A DNA stretch of 64,000 nt from CAWBOV01 sp963790525 (GTDB lineage: Bacteria; Actinomycetota; Actinomycetes; Mycobacteriales; Jatrophihabitantaceae), in the NCBI GenBank assembly GCA_963790525.1, contig CAWBOV010000005.1, positions 248,001-312,000 of the forward strand, written 5' to 3'. Positions 45,432 to 53,493 of this stretch are shown here, piece by piece. Position 1 is the first letter of the stretch, and each line of letters starts with the position of its first letter. The translations under genes were made by a program, and so were the position numbers. The notes below the pieces were generated by a model, which was not told the DNA's origin, searched no databases, and saw nothing but the letters and a program-made list of their open reading frames with translations.

Positions 45432-46985
45432 ATGGCATCCGATTCACACGAGTTCCGGATCACTCTCGGCCGGGACGTCGTCACCGGCGAGTACAGCCGC
45501 CCCGGGGCCGAACGTCCCGCCACGCTGGGAGATGCCCCGATCCGCCGCACCACGCACCTGGAGACGATCCAGCTGCTGGAGCAGTGGCTGACGCGGTGGG
45601 AGTGGATCGCCGCGGCCGACGACGGGCGGGGACGCCTGCTCGTCCCGGACACCTTCCGGGTGCTGGGGAACCAGCTCTGGGAGATGGCGCTGAGCGAGGT
45701 CCCCGGGCAGAAGCTGATCGACGTCGTCAGCCAGGCCCGCAAGACGGCTCCGCAGCGTGGCCCGACCGTGCGGGTGCGGATGAGCTTCACCAAGGACGCC
45801 TCCGACCTGGCCGAGTTGCCCTGGGAGTTCGTGCACCTGCCCGGCGAGACGCCGTTCTTCCTGGCCGCCGAGACCAGCCTGACCCTGGGGCGTTACCTCG
45901 ACGGCGAGGAGGACCGCGATCAGGACTTCCGCTCGGCCGACGACAAGCTCCGCGTGCTGTTCGTCGTGAGCCTGCCCCCGTCGCGCAAGTTCGACGACGA
46001 GCGGGAGGTGATCGACCAGCTGCTCGACGAGCTCGATCCGCGGCGGACCGACGAGACCGGCTCCGAGGTCCGTGCCGGCTCACGGATGCAGCTCGAACGC
46101 GTCCACGGCTGGGATGCAACGCAGGTGGAGGCGAAGCTGGCCGACTTCCGCGTCGACGCGCAGAGCGTGCCGGTCGACGTGGTGCACCTGGTCGCGCTCT
46201 TCCGGACGGTCGGCGATGACAAACCGCAGTTGTATCTCCCGGTCGAGGGCACCACACGGTGGGAGTGGGGTGATCCCTATCCGGTGGTCCGCGCGCTGAC
46301 GAAGTCCGCGAGCACCCGACCGAAGCTCGTGGTCCTCCACCTCTGTGACTGGTTGGACGCCGGTGAGAGCGAGGCTCCCGAACATTTCGAGCAGCTCGCG
46401 CCGGCCTTCATCCGCGCGGAGATCCCGGCGGTGCTGGCCATGCGCTACCCGATGCATCCCAAGCTCGGGCAGATGTTCGTGTCGAATCTCTACCGGCGCC
46501 TCGGCGAGGGCGAGAACATCGGCGCGGCCGTGCAGGCTGCTCGCGGCGACCTGCTGGCGCGCGCGAACCCGGGCCGTTATTTCGGTACTCCGGCCCTGTA
46601 CATGCAGAGCAGGGTCGACGGGAACCTGGTCGAGCGCAGAGCCGCTGCCGACGAGGAAGCCGCCCGCACGGCGCGGACCGGCGCGGTCTCCGCCCGGCTC
46701 GGACCGCGGGAACCCCTGCGCCGCCGGATCCGGCCGCTGAAGAGCCTGCTGACCCAGATCCTCGACGACATCGTGCCTTCGACGGCTACCAGTCGGGCGC
46801 TGCAGGATTGGCTCCAGGACCAGAACTGGCCCGAGTCGGTGGCAGCGATCGCCGACCAGGAACAGGCCGACGCCTTGATCCGCCTCGAGCGCCGGCGGCA
46901 GGACGACAACGACGAGGCCGACGAGATCCTCCACCGGATGCATCTGGTCGTCCGCGATCTGGCCGAGCAGGTGGAGGTGTCGTGA
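45432..46985 (+). CDS. Divergent CHAT-like protein lacking the catalytic His
   Basis: 517 residues from ATG 45432; a TTG at 45426 overlapping the previous stop is possible. The CHAT fold is recognisable: FTKDASDLAELPWEFVHLPG, LRVLFVVSLPPS, VPVDVVHLVALFRT, LVVLHLCDWLDAGESE, FIRAEIPAVLAMRYPMHPKLGQMFVSNLYRRLGEGENIGAAVQAAR, FGTPALYMQ. Where active CHAT proteins have GHG the sequence reads VALFRT, so the usual catalytic His is missing although the Cys (HLCDW) remains. A helical C-terminal extension of ~120 residues follows (LLTQILDDIVPSTATSRALQDWL ... ALIRLERRRQDDNDEADEIL). It may be a pseudoprotease scaffold or a regulatory partner of the first CHAT protein. The stop overlaps the next GTG. Confidence 0.8.
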   Translation: MASDSHEFRITLGRDVVTGEYSRPGAERPATLGDAPIRRTTHLETIQLLEQWLTRWEWIAAADDGRGRLLVPDTFRVLGNQLWEMALSEVPGQKLIDVVSQARKTAPQRGPTVRVRMSFTKDASDLAELPWEFVHLPGETPFFLAAETSLTLGRYLDGEEDRDQDFRSADDKLRVLFVVSLPPSRKFDDEREVIDQLLDELDPRRTDETGSEVRAGSRMQLERVHGWDATQVEAKLADFRVDAQSVPVDVVHLVALFRTVGDDKPQLYLPVEGTTRWEWGDPYPVVRALTKSASTRPKLVVLHLCDWLDAGESEAPEHFEQLAPAFIRAEIPAVLAMRYPMHPKLGQMFVSNLYRRLGEGENIGAAVQAARGDLLARANPGRYFGTPALYMQSRVDGNLVERRAAADEEAARTARTGAVSARLGPREPLRRRIRPLKSLLTQILDDIVPSTATSRALQDWLQDQNWPESVAAIADQEQADALIRLERRRQDDNDEADEILHRMHLVVRDLAEQVEVS

Positions 46986-49900
46986 CGGAACAGAGCGACG
47001 TCGACCGCAAGCAGGCCATGCAGGAGGCCCTCCGCGACGGCCGCGCCCAACTGCGCGAACTGAAGCTGACGCCGTCCACCCGCTCGCTGGCGCGCCTCGC
47101 CCTGAAGATCTACAAGGACCGTGACCCGGAGCAGGTCCTCGACTCCATCGGCGTGCTGGCCCGCGACCTCGCCCATGTCCAGGACGTGCTCGGAGACGTG
47201 TACGAGAGGGGTAGCGCGGTCGAGCGCGCCGAGGCGGACGCCCACCCGTTCGGCCGGGCCTGGAAGGCCGATCGCCGCCGGCGGCTCAGCCAGGTCGAGC
47301 AGCCGGATGCGTGGGTGCGGCTCTGGCTCGACTACTGGATGGACACCGTCGCGGCCGGGCAGTGGACCCTGGCGAACTCCATCATCGAGTGGCGCCATCC
47401 GATCGGCGCCGGCATCGACGAGCTCCGGACGGAGCTGCACGCCATCACCCACGACCTGCGCGCCGGCACCGCCCCGAACATGACCGCCCTCGATCGGGCG
47501 CTCGGCACGAAGGGACTTTCGGCCAGGACGCGGGTCAGGCTGCTGGCGCTGAAGGTCCGCATCCTGCTGCGGCACCTCGGCAACCCCCAGGAAGCCGAGC
47601 GCCTGGCCGCCCAGGCCGAGCAGACAGCGCGCCGTTCCGACCACGCGGACGATCGCACCGCGCGGGTGCTCGCCGCCGCCGTCCACGCCGAGGTCCTTCT
47701 CGCCCGCGGCGACCTCGACGCGGCCGACGGGCTCGTCCGCGACTGCGTCGAGGCCAACGACGAGATCCCGGACCGGCTCGTCGTCGCGGGCCAGATCGCT
47801 CTGCGGCGGCGGGCCTTCCGGCGATCCGGTGACTACTTCGACACCGCCGCGCGCCGCTTCGGCTACGACCTGGCCGAGTCGAACCTGCTCAGCGAGGTGC
47901 CCGGCAACCTGCTCTGGTCACTGGCCCGACGGTTGCGGCTCGAAGGTGACCCGCGAGCCCTGGAGATCTACGACCGGGCGCTCACCGCCGGTGTCCTGGG
48001 CCGGTCGGAGTACCCCCAGCGCAGGGTGCTCTGGGAGAAGGCGGAGCTGCTCGCGGACACCGGGCGCGGCGTCGAGGCGGCCGAGGCCTATGCGCAGGCC
48101 GGTGACCTCTATTCGCTGATGGGGTTGGACCGGGCGGTCGTCGCCTTCGAGAAGGCCCACGACCTCGTGCCCGGCGATGCGGTGTACTCGTGGGTGCTCG
48201 CGGAGGAACTCAGAGCGCGCTCCACCGACGTCGAGGGCAACCTCGACATCGCGCGGCTGGAACGATCGGCGTCCCTGCAGCGAGCCGCGTTCGACGCGAC
48301 CCGCCCCGAGGACGTGCCGGCGTGGGCGCTGGTCAGCACCGGGCTCACCGCGCACGCGCTCGGCACGGAGGAGGACCCGCTGCTCCGCCTCGAACGCGCG
48401 CTGCTGCGCGAACCGTGGAACGCCCGCACCTGCAGCCTGCTCGCCTGGGCCTACCGGCGCGACGGGTACCCGCAGACGGCGCGCCGGATCGCCGACCACG
48501 GGGCGAACCTCTCACAGGGCGGCGACATCGACGGGTTCCTGCTGTCCGAGCGGATGAGCGCGCTGGTCGATCTCGGCCTCATCGAGGAGGCGCGGGCGGT
48601 CCTGGTCGGCGACACCACCGACACCGCGTGGACGGACGAGACCCAGTTGCTGCTCGCGTTCGTCGAGCTGCGCAGCGGACGGCCCGACCGCGCCCTGGAG
48701 GCGCTCGCGGACGTGACGGTGCGCCCGGACGAGGTCGGCGTGCTGCGCGCGGACTGCCAGTTCCTGAACGGTGATCCGGACGCCGCCCGTGACTGGGCCG
48801 ACCGGACCTGGGCGGCGCGCGCGAACCTCAAGCGCGTCAGCCTGGCGGGCTGGGCCGCCTACCGCCTCGGCCTGCTCGACGAGGCCATCGAGATCTACAG
48901 CGAGATCTACGCGGCACATCCCGACACCCCGATCAACGGCCTGAACTTCGGGCAGATGCTGCTGGTGCGCGGCGCCGGCGGCACTCCCCCGGACGACGGC
49001 ACTCCTCCCGACGACGGCACTCCTCCCGACGACGGCACTCCTCCGGACGACGGCGTAGCTCCGGGCGACGGCGTACCCCCGGACGATGGCGTACCCCCGG
49101 AGGGCCGGCCCTCCCCGGAGGACGACGCGGCCCGGGGACTGGAGATCCTCCTGGCCGCGGTCGCGTCCTGCCTCCAGGCCGACGATCTCGTGCATCTCGT
49201 CGACGTCGAGATCCCCCAGATCGCCAGTGCTGTGGCGGGCCACATCGACGAGCAGTCCGTCATCGCGAAGGCCGATCAGGTCGGCGCGGCCGCGAGAGCA
49301 CGCATCGACGAGCTGCGCGCGCGGCAGCGGCCGCGGGAGCTGCTGTCCCAGCAACTGGTCGAGGCGCGCGAGTTGTGGGCGCGGGGCGAGCTGACCGAAG
49401 CCGTCGCCGGGTACGCGCGGCTGGCCCGCGACGGGCACGTGGACGAGGCTGCCGAGGCCATGCGCGCCGTCGCGGCGCAACTGGTCGACGTGGGTGATCG
49501 CGAACTCACCGACGGCCGGCCGGAGGCCGCGCAGGCGACCTGGCGCGGCATCGCGTCCGTGCTGACCTCTGTCGACCCGGACGACCCGCTTCCCGCTGAG
49601 CTGTCCGCCCGGCTCGGCCTGAGTGCGCTCGAACTCGCCGGCCCGGACGAACCCGAAGCGCTGGCCTACCTGCGCGGCACCGACGCCACTGCCCTCGGCG
49701 ACGCGTTGAACCTGTTCGCCCGCACGCTGGACCTCGCGTGGGCGCACTACGACCGCCTGCTCGCGGTGCTCGGCAACGCGCCCGACGGCGAGCGGGAGCG
49801 CCTGGCCGGGTGCGTCCAGCGCCTGCCGCTCGACGCGCTGCTCAAGGTCAGGCGCAGCGACCTGCCGCGCCGCGCCGTGTCCCCGTTCGCGCGCGCCATC

Positions 49901-50686
49901 GCCCTGGTGATCGGCGGCGCCCACCCGGACCAGAGCGATTCCCCTTACCTCGCCGAGCAGATCCAGGCGCTGAGGGATCGCCTCACCCGCGAGGTCGGCG
50001 TCTGGATCCCGGGCGTGCGCGTCGAGATGAACGCCGACCCGACCGACACGGCCGTCGACGTCCGCATCTACGAGCGGAGCGCCGCGCGGGTCCCGATCGA
50101 GCTCACGCCCGAGCCCGGTCCGGCGATCATGGAGGTGTTCGAGTCCGTCGTCACCGACAACCTGTTCCGCTGGGTGTCGGTCGACGACATCGACCTGTGG
50201 GCGGCGGGCTGGCAGGCGAGCACCTCGGCCCGCAAGCGCGTGCCGGTCGACCTCTCCGACCGGGTACGCCTGACCCGGGTGCTCCGCTCCCTGCTGAACG
50301 AGGGGCTGCCGATCACCGACCGGGACGCGATCCTCGCCGGTTTCCACGCCGGCGTCGTCGCCGATCTCGGCGTGGTGCACACGATGACCGAGGTCAGGCG
50401 CCGGCTCTACCCGGCGATCCTCGGCGACCATCGCGGGTCGGTGCACGCCCTGCCCGACACGTTCGCGGACCGCATCGAGGCGGGACGGTCGGGCACGACC
50501 TGGACGGTGCCGCGCGCCGAGGCCCGCACCCTCGTGACCCAGTTGCACCGATGGCGGGCGGACACGCTCGGACCCGGCCCGCACACGATCTCGGTGGCAA
50601 GCGCGGAGGTTCGGCCCTTCGTGTGGCGGCTCTTCGCAGCCGACCGCCCGCGGGTGTACGTCGTCGCCGAGGGGGAGATCACGTGA
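46982..50686 (+). CDS. Large TPR-like protein with C-terminal FlhA/FHIPEP-like domain
   Basis: 1,234 residues from GTG 46982. About residues 60-650 are helical tandem repeats of TPR type (EKAELLADTGRGVEAAEAYAQAGDLYSLMG; AGWAAYRLGLLDEAIEIYSEIYAAHP). A 7-copy TPPDDG linker follows (about 668-709) and then more helices (REL LSQQLVEARELWARGELTEAVAGYARLA). The last ~230 residues resemble the cytoplasmic domain of FlhA-type export proteins: WIPGVRVEMN with an IELTP strand, then RLTRVLRSLLNEGLPITDRDAILAGF and EVRRRLYPAILG. No membrane part is present, so a secretion role is unlikely and an adaptor or sensor role more so. It is GTGA-coupled to both neighbours and free of frame breaks. Confidence 0.75.
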   Translation: MTEQSDVDRKQAMQEALRDGRAQLRELKLTPSTRSLARLALKIYKDRDPEQVLDSIGVLARDLAHVQDVLGDVYERGSAVERAEADAHPFGRAWKADRRRRLSQVEQPDAWVRLWLDYWMDTVAAGQWTLANSIIEWRHPIGAGIDELRTELHAITHDLRAGTAPNMTALDRALGTKGLSARTRVRLLALKVRILLRHLGNPQEAERLAAQAEQTARRSDHADDRTARVLAAAVHAEVLLARGDLDAADGLVRDCVEANDEIPDRLVVAGQIALRRRAFRRSGDYFDTAARRFGYDLAESNLLSEVPGNLLWSLARRLRLEGDPRALEIYDRALTAGVLGRSEYPQRRVLWEKAELLADTGRGVEAAEAYAQAGDLYSLMGLDRAVVAFEKAHDLVPGDAVYSWVLAEELRARSTDVEGNLDIARLERSASLQRAAFDATRPEDVPAWALVSTGLTAHALGTEEDPLLRLERALLREPWNARTCSLLAWAYRRDGYPQTARRIADHGANLSQGGDIDGFLLSERMSALVDLGLIEEARAVLVGDTTDTAWTDETQLLLAFVELRSGRPDRALEALADVTVRPDEVGVLRADCQFLNGDPDAARDWADRTWAARANLKRVSLAGWAAYRLGLLDEAIEIYSEIYAAHPDTPINGLNFGQMLLVRGAGGTPPDDGTPPDDGTPPDDGTPPDDGVAPGDGVPPDDGVPPEGRPSPEDDAARGLEILLAAVASCLQADDLVHLVDVEIPQIASAVAGHIDEQSVIAKADQVGAAARARIDELRARQRPRELLSQQLVEARELWARGELTEAVAGYARLARDGHVDEAAEAMRAVAAQLVDVGDRELTDGRPEAAQATWRGIASVLTSVDPDDPLPAELSARLGLSALELAGPDEPEALAYLRGTDATALGDALNLFARTLDLAWAHYDRLLAVLGNAPDGERERLAGCVQRLPLDALLKVRRSDLPRRAVSPFARAIALVIGGAHPDQSDSPYLAEQIQALRDRLTREVGVWIPGVRVEMNADPTDTAVDVRIYERSAARVPIELTPEPGPAIMEVFESVVTDNLFRWVSVDDIDLWAAGWQASTSARKRVPVDLSDRVRLTRVLRSLLNEGLPITDRDAILAGFHAGVVADLGVVHTMTEVRRRLYPAILGDHRGSVHALPDTFADRIEAGRSGTTWTVPRAEARTLVTQLHRWRADTLGPGPHTISVASAEVRPFVWRLFAADRPRVYVVAEGEIT
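48983..49108 (+). repeat. 18-bp tandem repeat, seven copies, coding (T/V)PPDDG
   Basis: Seven in-frame 18-bp units; the first four are nearly identical (TPPDDG) and the last three degenerate to VAPGDG, VPPDDG and VPPEGR. They form a flexible acidic Pro/Asp linker between two helical parts of the TPR-like protein. Copy number could vary by slippage. Confidence 0.9.
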
Positions 50687-52155
50687 GCGGGGGCACCGGA
50701 ATGACCGAACGCGCCCGGTCTGTGTGGCGTGGCTTCCGGCTTCCCGCGCGCAGCCGTGCGCCCGAGGTGGTCCCGCAGCCCGAGGTCCCGCTGTCCCAGG
50801 TCGTCGTCTCGCTCCCGGACGCGGTTCCGGCCAGCGTGCGGGCGGAGGTCCTCGACGGCATCGCGCGCCGGGTGGACGGTGCGCGCGCCGCGCTCGGCAT
50901 CAGGCGGGCGGCACAGTTCACCGGCGCACCGTCGGATGATCCGTCGACACTCTCGGTCTCGGTGGACGGGCGGCCCGCGGTCGTCCTCGACCTCGCCCCC
51001 GGTGCATCCCATGACAGCGTCTGGGTGACCAGGGTCGTCGCTGCCGCGGAGGCGGTCATGCGCTTCCGCTACGCCCTCCTGCTCGACGACGCCGAGGCCG
51101 AGGAGCACGCCGAGGCGATCATGGCGGCCGCGGGCGACGACCGGCGCGAGTTCTACCGGTCCGTGCCGGGGTACCTCCTCGACAACGGCATCTCCCTCGC
51201 CGGTGTCGCGGCCCTGGGGACCGACGCCTGGATCGGCACGGAGCCCTGGATCGGCGCGGAGCCATCGGCCGCGGCGGTGGCGGAGGTGATCCTCGACCGG
51301 ATCGCCCCACCGGAACTCCACGTGGCCCTCACCCTCGAGACCGCGCGCCGGGCGACGTCGCAGGACAGCGACCGGATCACCGACCTGCGGGCGAACCTGT
51401 TCGCCGACACCGGCGTCCAGCTCCCCGACCTGAGCCTGAGCCTCACCGGCGGCCCGCCGTCATCGATCGAGCTGGGACTCAATCACCTCCGCACGACCGT
51501 GACGATCCCCGACCCCGGCGGGTGGGAACAGGTCGTGACGGCCGTCGACCAGGTCACGCGCCGGCACGTCGCCTGGTTCGTCCGGCAGAGCGACGTGACG
51601 CAGCTGCGCGACCGGCTGGGCGACGTCGTCGGGAGCCTGGTCGAGCTGTCGCGCAACACCTACTCCGACGCGGTGGTGGCCGCGTGCATGCGCGCCCTGG
51701 TCCGCAGCGGCGGCAACGTGCGCAACCTCCCCCGGGTGCTCTGGCTGCTGCACGACACCACGCTCGGCCCCGACACCAACTCGGTCAGCTTCACCGATCT
51801 GAGCGCCGACGTCGCGGTCGATCCCCGCGCCGACCCGGAGTCGATGGCCTCGCGCATCCGGGCACGTATCGCGGACGAGACCTGGCGGGCCGGGGCGATG
51901 CCCGTCTCCAGCACGGGGCTGACCGTGCCTGCGGCCACGGGCCGGGCGCTGCTCGATGACGCGACCCGCGCCGACACCGAATGGCGCCTGCTCGCCGCCT
52001 ACCGCAAGGCCCACCCCGCCGACCTCGTCGCCGCGCCGAACGTGGCGACCGTGGCCGCGGTACGGACGGCGCTCGGAGCGCTCGCTACCCGGCCGCCCGT
52101 GGTGGCGGTGCAGGAACTGCCCATCGACTTCGCCCTGACCCAGCTTCGGGTCTGA
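50683..52155 (+). CDS. FlhA-C/FHIPEP-like domain protein
   Basis: 490 residues from GTG 50683 (GTGA overlap; ATG 50701 is the alternative). After a basic Pro-rich leader come mixed alpha/beta segments (LSVSVDGRPAVVLDLAPG; AEAVMRFRYALLLDD). About residues 220-340 resemble the FlhA cytoplasmic domain: ITDLRANLFADTGVQLPDLSLSLTGGP with TTVTIP, then VDQVTRRHVAWFVRQSDVTQLRDRLG and VVAACMRALVRSGGNVRNLPRVLWLLHD, which parallel FlhA motifs of the type LLSLGxLQRVLxNLLREGVSIRNL. There is no membrane part. As a soluble partner of the preceding protein it could form a ring or scaffold with it. The similarity is by eye and should be tested with profile searches. Confidence 0.7.
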   Translation: MSGGTGMTERARSVWRGFRLPARSRAPEVVPQPEVPLSQVVVSLPDAVPASVRAEVLDGIARRVDGARAALGIRRAAQFTGAPSDDPSTLSVSVDGRPAVVLDLAPGASHDSVWVTRVVAAAEAVMRFRYALLLDDAEAEEHAEAIMAAAGDDRREFYRSVPGYLLDNGISLAGVAALGTDAWIGTEPWIGAEPSAAAVAEVILDRIAPPELHVALTLETARRATSQDSDRITDLRANLFADTGVQLPDLSLSLTGGPPSSIELGLNHLRTTVTIPDPGGWEQVVTAVDQVTRRHVAWFVRQSDVTQLRDRLGDVVGSLVELSRNTYSDAVVAACMRALVRSGGNVRNLPRVLWLLHDTTLGPDTNSVSFTDLSADVAVDPRADPESMASRIRARIADETWRAGAMPVSSTGLTVPAATGRALLDDATRADTEWRLLAAYRKAHPADLVAAPNVATVAAVRTALGALATRPPVVAVQELPIDFALTQLRV

Positions 52156-52193
52156 GCCCCCAGCCTGACCGCGCGTCGACCGAGGAGGACGAG

Positions 52194-53260
52194 ATGGGCA
52201 AGAACATCGTGCTGTGCCTGGACGGGACCGGGAACAAGCTGCGCGCCGGCGGCAACACGAACGTCGTGAAGACCTTCGCCATGCTCGATCTCAGTGATCC
52301 CGAGAAACAGGTCGCCTTCTACGATCCGGGCGTCGGCACGTTCAGCGCGAGCGGGGCATGGACCCCACCGGCCAGGCGGCTGTCCCGGCTGATGGGGCTG
52401 GCCTTCGGTACCGGGGTCAAGACGAATCTGAGCGAGGCCTACAACTACCTCATCCAGAACTACGAGGACGGCGACAAGGTCTTCATCTTCGGCTTCAGCC
52501 GCGGCGCGTACACCGCCCGCGCGCTGGCCGGCCTCCTCGCGTCGATCGGCCTGCTGCGGCGCGGGTCGGAGAACCTGATCCCCTACGTCATCGCGGTGTA
52601 CGCGCGGAACAAGAACTGGTCCGACGACGACTGGACCGAGCTGCACCGCAACGCCGGGACGTTCTCACGCAAGGTCAACGGCAGGACGGGGCTGCCGATC
52701 ACCTACCTGGGCCTCTGGGACACGGTGAAGGCGGCCGGGTTCCTGCGGTGGGGCGACATGAGATGGCTCTACACCCGCCAGCTGCCCACCGTCGCCACGG
52801 TCCGCCACGCTGTGTCGATCGACGAGAAGCGCCGCCCCTACCGCCCGTACCCGGTCGAGCCCAAGGCCGGGGCGACGCTGCCCGCGCTGACCAGGTGTGG
52901 TTCGCCGGAGTCCACTCCGACGTCGGCGGCACCTTCGACGACGATCCGCGGCTGCCGCGCGTGTCCCTCAAGTGGGTGCTCGACGGTGCCCTGGCCGAGG
53001 GCCTGCTGCTCAAGCAGGGCGCGTACCAGGCCTCGTGCGCGGTGACCGAGGACGACGCGCTCGGCACCGTGCACCGGATGGGCATCGCCTGGGCACTGCT
53101 CTGGTACCGGCACCGCACCGTTCCGATCGACGGGGTATGCCACGCGAGCGTGCGGCACCGCAAGGACGCGAAGCCGGCGTACGGCCGCCGCATCCCGGCG
53201 AGCGTCACCTGGGCCGACGAGGCGTGGCTCACCCCCTACGACGGGGCGAACCCGGACTAG
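52194..53260 (+). CDS. DUF2235 alpha/beta hydrolase (Tle1-like phospholipase candidate; frameshifted)
   Basis: About 355 residues from ATG 52194, preceded by GAGGAGGACGAG. The DUF2235 pattern is clear: KNIVLCLDGTGNKLRAGGNTNVVK, YDPGVGTF, and the nucleophile motif GFSRGAYTARALAG (Ser about residue 102). ITYLGLWDTVKAAG supplies an Asp, HAVSIDEKRRPY follows, and the catalytic-His segment is FAGVHSDVGG. A missing C near 52893 (ALT-QVWFAG) breaks the frame before the His segment. DUF2235 includes the Tle1 phospholipase effectors of type VI secretion. Its position 38 bp after the FlhA-C-like gene makes it a candidate effector of the CHAT operon, which is inference. The stop overlaps that of the convergent 33-residue gene. 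Confidence 0.85.
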
Positions 53261-53358
53261 GCGTCCGGCGGCGTCTTGGGGTCCTTGCCGACCGGGGTCT
53301 TGTACGGGTCCGGCGTCGGCTTCGGCGGGACGGGCTGCGGGGGCATCGGGTTGGACAT
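53257..53358 (-). CDS. 33-residue Pro-rich peptide gene
   Basis: ATG 53358, preceded by a strong GAGGAGATC ribosome binding site. The product begins MSNPMPPQPVPPKPTPDPYK and is mostly Pro, Lys and Asp, probably disordered. The stop overlaps the convergent DUF2235 stop by 4 bp. I recognise no family. The good ribosome binding site and compact position favour a real gene, perhaps a small partner of the neighbouring system. Confidence 0.5.
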   Translation of the reverse strand: MSNPMPPQPVPPKPTPDPYKTPVGKDPKTPPDA

Positions 53359-53444
53359 GGCGATCTCCTCGAGTTCGGCACTGAGCAAGCAGCGGTCAGC
53401 ACTCAGCAGGGACACAGCTTCCCACTGGAGGAGGCGGCGGCCCA

Positions 53445-53493
53445 AGCGGTGATACCGAGCGGTGACACGAAGCGGTGATACGGCGTCACCGCT
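53445..53493 (-). repeat. 13-bp tandem repeats ending in a hairpin behind the oxygenase gene
   Basis: AGCGGTGATACCG, AGCGGTGACACGA and AGCGGTGATACGG follow each other at 53445, 53458 and 53471. The last unit and TCACCGCT at 53486-53493 form an 8-bp stem just behind the oxygenase stop. It may act as a terminator for that minus-strand gene, although no U-run is seen, or as a binding site for a dimeric regulator. Confidence 0.55.
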
